A DNA stretch of 64,000 nt from the NCBI RefSeq assembly GCF_003330845.1, contig NZ_CP026121.1, positions 3,577,501-3,641,500 of the forward strand. Reading direction: 5' to 3'. Source of the stretch: Streptomyces sp. Go-475 (lineage in GTDB: Bacteria > Actinomycetota > Actinomycetes > Streptomycetales > Streptomycetaceae). Positions 60,446-64,000 of the stretch are shown here, piece by piece. The translations under genes and the position numbers were made by a program. The notes under the pieces were generated by a model, which saw only the letters and a program-made list of their open reading frames with translations, ran no database searches and had not been told where the DNA came from. How positions within the stretch are numbered: the stretch's first letter is position 1; every line of letters begins with the position of its first letter.

Positions 60446-60487
60446 TCCTAAAAGCGGGTATCACAGGTTCGAATCCTGCCGAGGGCA
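60446..60487 (+). other. attR: degraded copy of the tRNA-Arg 3' half
   Basis: The sequence matches the tRNA from the anticodon loop to the acceptor end (44321-44362) but has one inserted A in the anticodon stem region (CTCCTAAAAGCGGG) and three G-to-A changes. The 18-bp core CAGGTTCGAATCCTGCCG at 60464-60481 is intact. As it is no longer part of a functional tRNA it is free to drift. Confidence 0.8.
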
Positions 60488-60489
60488 CA

Positions 60490-60720
60490 GAGAGAAGGGG
60501 CCAGCTCAGGAGGGTTTTCTTCCGGGCTGGCCCTTCGTCGTTTTCAGTGGCGTGGCACACGCGTGCCATTGATGCCACGCGGATGCCGCATCTCCTGGCC
60601 GGAGGTCCCCCGCCATCGCAGATCACGGCCCCGAGTCGATCGGCGACGGCCCGGTCCCGGGCGCTGGTCTGCTGATGGGTCAGCGCGGCTCGGGAGCTAC
60701 TGTGCCCCTCCGTGCCCGTG
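60490..60720 (-). pseudogene. C-terminal remnant of a second integrase
   Basis: The minus-strand frame reads ALTHQQTSARDRAVADRLGA ... ARVCHATENDEGP, typical in my memory of the C-terminal tail of AICE integrases. It stands just outside attR in the same relation as int stands to attL, next to a terminator-like repeat GGGCCAGC / GCTGGCCC (60498-60529). No catalytic domain remains. Confidence 0.5.
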
Positions 60721-60889
60721 GGGCGGTCCTGAATCCAGGGCGGCGCGGTTCGACTTGCCCGAGTCCCCCGGTGCCCTCTGACCGGCACCTTCACGGAGAG
60801 CGGTTCGACGTGCCCACTCAGCCCGACCTCAAGTCCGGAGTCGTCCTCATCGGCTCTCTCGCCGGCCATGCCCCCACCAGCCTGCGCGC

Positions 60890-61141
60890 ATGACTCCCTC
60901 ACCGTTACCCAAGGCCGCGTTCTGCGCTGTCCTGGCGGAGCGTGACCGGGGCCGATATGAGCGTCCCGGCTTTGTCGTCATGCCCGGCGCCATCACGGCG
61001 GGCCCCTTCACCGGCCTCCTCGCTGCCATCTCAGCCCTGTTCGGGCTGAAGGAGGTCCGCGAACTCCGCGAGGAGCGCCGTATCGCCCGAGGGCGCGCCT
61101 GCGCCGTCGCCCGCAGCCAGGGCATCGCCATCAGGCGCTGA
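60890..61141 (+). CDS. Small hypothetical protein
   Basis: An 83-residue frame (MTPSPLPKAAFCAVLAERDR ... RACAVARSQGIAIRR) with a hydrophobic centre (MPGAITAGPFTGLLAAISALFGL) and a charged helix. No ribosome site of note. May be an accessory gene or a remnant. Confidence 0.35.
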   Translation: MTPSPLPKAAFCAVLAERDRGRYERPGFVVMPGAITAGPFTGLLAAISALFGLKEVRELREERRIARGRACAVARSQGIAIRR

Positions 61142-61283
61142 GCCTGCGCGGGTAACGGCAGCAGTCGTTTCTGCAGCGGACATCCAGTGCTGGCATCAAC
61201 ACGGGGCGAAGTGCGCGGTTCGCGACGAGGACGGGCGGGCGCAGCCCTTTGCAGGCTGTGTGTTGACCTGTCACGATCAAGCC

Positions 61284-61502
61284 GTGGCGAAGCTGTCGAA
61301 GATCGCAAATCGTATGGACGCCGTCTTGGACCTCATGGGCCCGCTGATCGGCGTCATGCTCCTGGTGGTGGGCATCGAGACCTACCGCGACGGTGGGTCC
61401 CTGGGGTGGCCCATCGCGGGAGCGGTGCTGCTTGTGATCAATCTCTGGGTGGCCTGGCGCCGGCTCGCAAAGTGGCGCCGAAACCCGACTCCGTCGTCGT
61501 AG
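61284..61502 (+). CDS. Small membrane protein
   Basis: A 72-residue protein with two membrane helices (LMGPLIGVMLLVVGIETY and WPIAGAVLLVINLWVAW). Start GTG 61284, or GTG 61260 for a longer form. No ribosome site of note. Unknown function. Confidence 0.45.
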   Translation: MAKLSKIANRMDAVLDLMGPLIGVMLLVVGIETYRDGGSLGWPIAGAVLLVINLWVAWRRLAKWRRNPTPSS

Positions 61503-61634
61503 CAACGCCGCGCAGTCGCCCATGCTCCCGTAGGTGCCCGAGGGAAGGGAGAGCATGGCGCCCGGACTTACCCCCTGACGGAATGTACCGCTTTGCAATC
61601 TGGGGCCGTACGATTCGCCACCTAGGCTGTTCGC

Positions 61635-62354
61635 ATGGGGCGATCACACGAGGATCCGGAGCGCCGGCGCAACATTCCCGCGGCAGTTGAGGCCGCTCTC
61701 TGGACGCTGAGCAACGGCCGGTGCTACGCCCCTGGGTGCCCCTTCCCCGTGATCTATGAAGTCCGGCCCGGCGTCTATCAGAAGAACGCTCAGATCGCAC
61801 ACATCGTCGGCGTCAAGCGCAATGCCGCCCGCTACCGCCCCTGCCCTTCGGAGAAGGAAGCGCGAGAGCGCGAGTCGTTCAAGAACCTGATACTTCTCTG
61901 TCTTGCCCACCATGCCGAGGTCGACGACAAGAACCACGGCGAGGAGCGATATCCGCCTGACCTGCTTCGGGAGTGGAAGCGTGCCCACGAAGGCAGGAAT
62001 GGCCCGGCGTTGGACCTGCTCCCGCCACTTGGCGAGGATCAGCTCGCTGACCTCCTCATCTCGGTGTTCACCCCGCCGGTGACGCGGCTGGAGATGATCG
62101 CTGACCAGTTGGAGCGAACGGGGACGCTCACGTCGGATGCCCTTCGTGAGCTGCGCAATATCGTCACTGTCATGTCGGACAAGTCCGGTGGCCTTGAAGC
62201 AGATAGCGCTCGACGATTGGCTTATGCGGCAGAGGTTTTCGACGCTCAAGGACTTCGGGGGTCCGCGAACTCGCTCGCGCATGCTGCTGAGATCCTCCCA
62301 TCGCTCTTGAAGCAGCTCGATCAGCGGCTCAAAAGGCTTGGGAACTTCATGTAG
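61635..62354 (+). CDS. HNH-type endonuclease
   Basis: A 239-residue protein. Residues 20-120 form an HNH-like beta-beta-alpha-metal nuclease: LSNGRCYAPGC (Cys30, Cys35), AQIAHIVGV (His56), SFKNLILLCLAHHAEVD (Asn84, Cys89, His92/93, Asp97) and YPPDLLREWKRAHE. The C-terminal half is helical with no known domain. Proteins of this shape are frequent in defence islands and mobile elements. It stands alone, with no methylase or specificity gene nearby. Confidence 0.78.
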   Translation: MGRSHEDPERRRNIPAAVEAALWTLSNGRCYAPGCPFPVIYEVRPGVYQKNAQIAHIVGVKRNAARYRPCPSEKEARERESFKNLILLCLAHHAEVDDKNHGEERYPPDLLREWKRAHEGRNGPALDLLPPLGEDQLADLLISVFTPPVTRLEMIADQLERTGTLTSDALRELRNIVTVMSDKSGGLEADSARRLAYAAEVFDAQGLRGSANSLAHAAEILPSLLKQLDQRLKRLGNFM

Positions 62355-62410
62355 GTACGAGCACGCCCGGCCGCTGGCAGGACTGCGGCGGCAAGCTCAT
62401 CCCACGGTGG

Positions 62411-63355
62411 TCAGTTCCTGCGGCGGGCGGAGGGCAGCGGTACCGGAGCCACCCCCTCGACGACGGTGTTGGTCAGGGTGCCGATGCCCTCGACCGTGAG
62501 GGTGACCGTGTCTCCGGGCACGAGGGGCGGGGGTTGCAGGGCGCCGCCTCGGCCCCAGAGTTCGGCCAGGCAGCCGCCGTTGCCGCAGGTTCCGGAGCCC
62601 AGGACGTCGCCGGGGCGGATCCAGGTGCCGCGGGAGGCGTAGGCGGCCATCTCCTCGAACGTCCAGGCCATGTTCGCCAGTCGGTCCTGGCCGATCGTCT
62701 CGCCGTTGACGGCGACGGTGAGGGCGAGGTCGAGGAAGCCGTCGGCGTCGCGGTGGGGTTCGAGTTCGTCGGCGGTGACGAGCCAGGGGCCGAGGGTGGT
62801 GGAGGTGTCCTTGCCCTTGGCCGGGCCGAGTCTGACCCTCATTTCGCGGCCCTGGAGGTCGCGGGCGGACCAGTCGTTGAGGATCGTGTAGCCGAGGATG
62901 TGAGCGCGGGCCTGGTCGGGGGTCAGGTCGCGGCCCGCCTTGCCGATGACCGCCGCGACTTCCATCTCGAAGTCGAAGCGCTCGCAGCCCGGCGGTACCG
63001 GCACGTCGTCGTGGGCGCCGATCATCGCGTACGGGTTGGTGAAGTAGAACGCCGGTGCGGCGTACCACTCCTCGGGGACGGTGTCGCCGTATCCCCGCGC
63101 GACTCCCTCGACGTGGCCCTCGAAGGTCATGTAGTCGCGGACGGTGGGCGGTTGCAGGGGAGGCAGCAGGCGCGCGTCGGTCAAGGGTACGGGCAGGGAC
63201 GCGGTCAGGGCGCGTTCTCCCGCCTCGCGCAGGGCCTCCTCGCCCTCCACGATCAGGTCCAGCAGGTCAACGGAGTGTGAGAGGGGGTGGAGTTGGTCGT
63301 CGGCTACGACTCCCGACTGCCGTTTTCCGTCGTGGACGAAGCTCGCGAACTTCAC
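62411..63355 (-). CDS. Fumarylacetoacetate hydrolase-family protein
   Basis: A 314-residue FAH-fold enzyme that cleaves or hydrates acyl-pyruvate-type substrates in aromatic catabolism. Key segments are DYMTFEGHV, FDFEMEVAAVIGKAGRDL with metal-binding Glu residues, GYTILNDWSARDLQ and GSGTCGNGGCLAELWGRG (the FAHxVGC-like end). GTG 63355 overlaps the stop of the MFS gene (GTGA). Outside the mobile region, with normal Streptomyces composition. Confidence 0.88.
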   Translation of the reverse strand: MKFASFVHDGKRQSGVVADDQLHPLSHSVDLLDLIVEGEEALREAGERALTASLPVPLTDARLLPPLQPPTVRDYMTFEGHVEGVARGYGDTVPEEWYAAPAFYFTNPYAMIGAHDDVPVPPGCERFDFEMEVAAVIGKAGRDLTPDQARAHILGYTILNDWSARDLQGREMRVRLGPAKGKDTSTTLGPWLVTADELEPHRDADGFLDLALTVAVNGETIGQDRLANMAWTFEEMAAYASRGTWIRPGDVLGSGTCGNGGCLAELWGRGGALQPPPLVPGDTVTLTVEGIGTLTNTVVEGVAPVPLPSARRRN

Positions 63356-64000
63356 GCCGCGCTCCCCTCCGCCTCGGCCGGCGCCGTGCCGCCGCGCCGG
63401 AAGCCGACGAAGACGGCGGCGATCACGGCGGCGGTCACGCAGGCGGCGGCGGTGAGGATCAGTCCGTTGTTGTAGCCGTGGGCCAGGGCGTCCGTGGTGT
63501 AGGGGGCGAGCTTGGCGCTGAGCGGCCCGAGGTCGGCGGTGTGCAGGGCCAGCGGGCCACCTTCGTGGAGGACGGCGGAGGCGATGCCGTGCTCCTTGGG
63601 GGTCAGTCCGGCGTTCGCGAGGCTGCCGGTGAGCTGGCTCGCGGCCATGCCGAGGGCGAGGGCGCCGACGACGGCCGGGCCGAGGGTCTGGCCGAGGTCG
63701 CGGACCAGGCTGGTGGTGGCCGCCGCCATGCCGGTCAGGTTCTGCGGTACGACGTTGACGGCGGCGGCGGTGATCGCGGCGACGACCAGGCCGAAACCGA
63801 CGCCGTTCAGGATCAGCGGGCCCAGCATGGGCAGCAGAGCGGTCTCGTGGATCGGCAGCGCCCGCAGCCACAGCTGGCCCGCGGCCATCGCCAGGAAGCC
63901 GGTGACGAGCATGGGGCCGGGCCCGATGCGGTGCAGCAGGCGGACCAGCAGGGGCCAGATGAACGGCGTGCACGCCTGGATGATCATGACCGGTATCGCG
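63352..64000 (-). CDS. MFS (DHA2-type) transporter, N-terminus outside window
   Basis: The last 215 residues of an MFS exporter, with at least four membrane helices (MLVTGFLAMAAGQLWLRAL, LILNGVGFGLVVAAITAAAV, LGPAVVGALALGMAA and LILTAAACVTAAVIAAVFVGF). The DLGQTLGPAVVGAL segment resembles DHA2 TM13. The frame is open at the window edge. It is upstream of and coupled to the FAH-family gene. Confidence 0.85.
   Translation of the reverse strand, partial: AIPVMIIQACTPFIWPLLVRLLHRIGPGPMLVTGFLAMAAGQLWLRALPIHETALLPMLGPLILNGVGFGLVVAAITAAAVNVVPQNLTGMAAATTSLVRDLGQTLGPAVVGALALGMAASQLTGSLANAGLTPKEHGIASAVLHEGGPLALHTADLGPLSAKLAPYTTDALAHGYNNGLILTAAACVTAAVIAAVFVGFRRGGTAPAEAEGSAA

Larger units (their letters stand above)
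44339..60481. mobile_element. pSAM2-type AICE in tRNA-Arg, about 16.1 kb, apparently decaying
   Basis: Boundaries are set by an 18-bp identity CAGGTTCGAATCCTGCCG at 44339-44356 (inside the tRNA) and 60464-60481. Gene content int-xis-repSA-spd-traSA-korSA on the minus strand and a pif-like NUDIX plus accessory genes on the plus strand is that of pSAM2. int is frameshifted, traSA carries an amber stop and repSA lacks a normal start, so it should not move unaided. Cargo from 53.4 to 60.3 kb has lower GC and includes a ParA-PIN pair and a SLATT-like protein. Confidence 0.88.

Noticed and set aside
44339..60481. Prophage
   Set aside because: No capsid, terminase, portal or tail genes; gene content is that of an AICE.

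Overview
The window is high-GC actinobacterial DNA, almost certainly from a Streptomyces chromosome. GTG and TTG starts are common, the sigma factor at 34.5 kb closely matches HrdD, a Streptomyces-type DUF6227 gene is present, and rare TTA codons occur. From memory, the order mscL - lipoprotein L,D-transpeptidase - DUF6227 - fruA/fruK/fruR - MFS - WYL regulator - TetR - hrdD resembles the S. coelicolor core near SCO3190-SCO3207; this was not checked.

0-44.3 kb is chromosomal core. 0-3.6 kb: a monooxygenase/hydrolase/SDR operon facing a MerR regulator across a perfect 9-bp-arm palindrome. 4.2-7.6 kb: exonuclease III, a GNAT enzyme, membrane proteins and tRNA-Ala(CGC). 7.7-11.7 kb: a minus-strand run galU-moeA-moaC-mog-GNAT (UDP-glucose supply, molybdopterin synthesis), divergent from 5-formyl-THF cyclo-ligase. 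12.4-20 kb: a penicillin-acylase-family hydrolase, a CPA antiporter, an MFS protein, an FmdB zinc-ribbon gene under a CIRCE-like element, and MTA phosphorylase. 20-26.5 kb: a SAF protein, MscL, LtrA, a P1-family Ntn hydrolase, an L,D-transpeptidase and DUF6227. 26.6-30.5 kb: the fructose PTS operon fruR-fruK-fruA. 30.7-44.2 kb: drug exporters with their regulators, hrdD behind a SigR-type promoter, a Pat-like acetyltransferase, an extradiol dioxygenase, a secreted metalloprotease, and a double-IclR regulator with 17 tandem 33-bp repeats inside its coding sequence.

44.3-60.5 kb is a pSAM2-type actinomycete integrative and conjugative element (AICE) of about 16.1 kb in the 3' end of tRNA-Arg(CCT). 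It carries int, xis, repSA, spd genes, traSA, korSA and a pif-like NUDIX gene, with repeated ACTCGTCTA motifs that look like KorSA operators. It appears to be dying: int is frameshifted, traSA has an in-frame amber codon, repSA lacks an ordinary start codon, and the distal att copy has drifted from the tRNA. Paired TGACAT-N7-TGACAT arm sites survive on both sides.

The AICE cargo is the most novel part. A lower-GC two-gene unit encodes a ParA/MinD-type ATPase and a PIN-domain (DUF4935-like) nuclease, followed by a DUF4231/SLATT-like membrane protein. This looks like a possible uncharacterised defence or toxin-type module. Beyond it (56.8-62.4 kb) lie gene fragments, including two integrase remnants, and an HNH nuclease, which suggests repeated insertion at this tRNA. 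Ordinary chromosome (fumarylacetoacetase-family hydrolase, MFS transporter) resumes at 62.4 kb.
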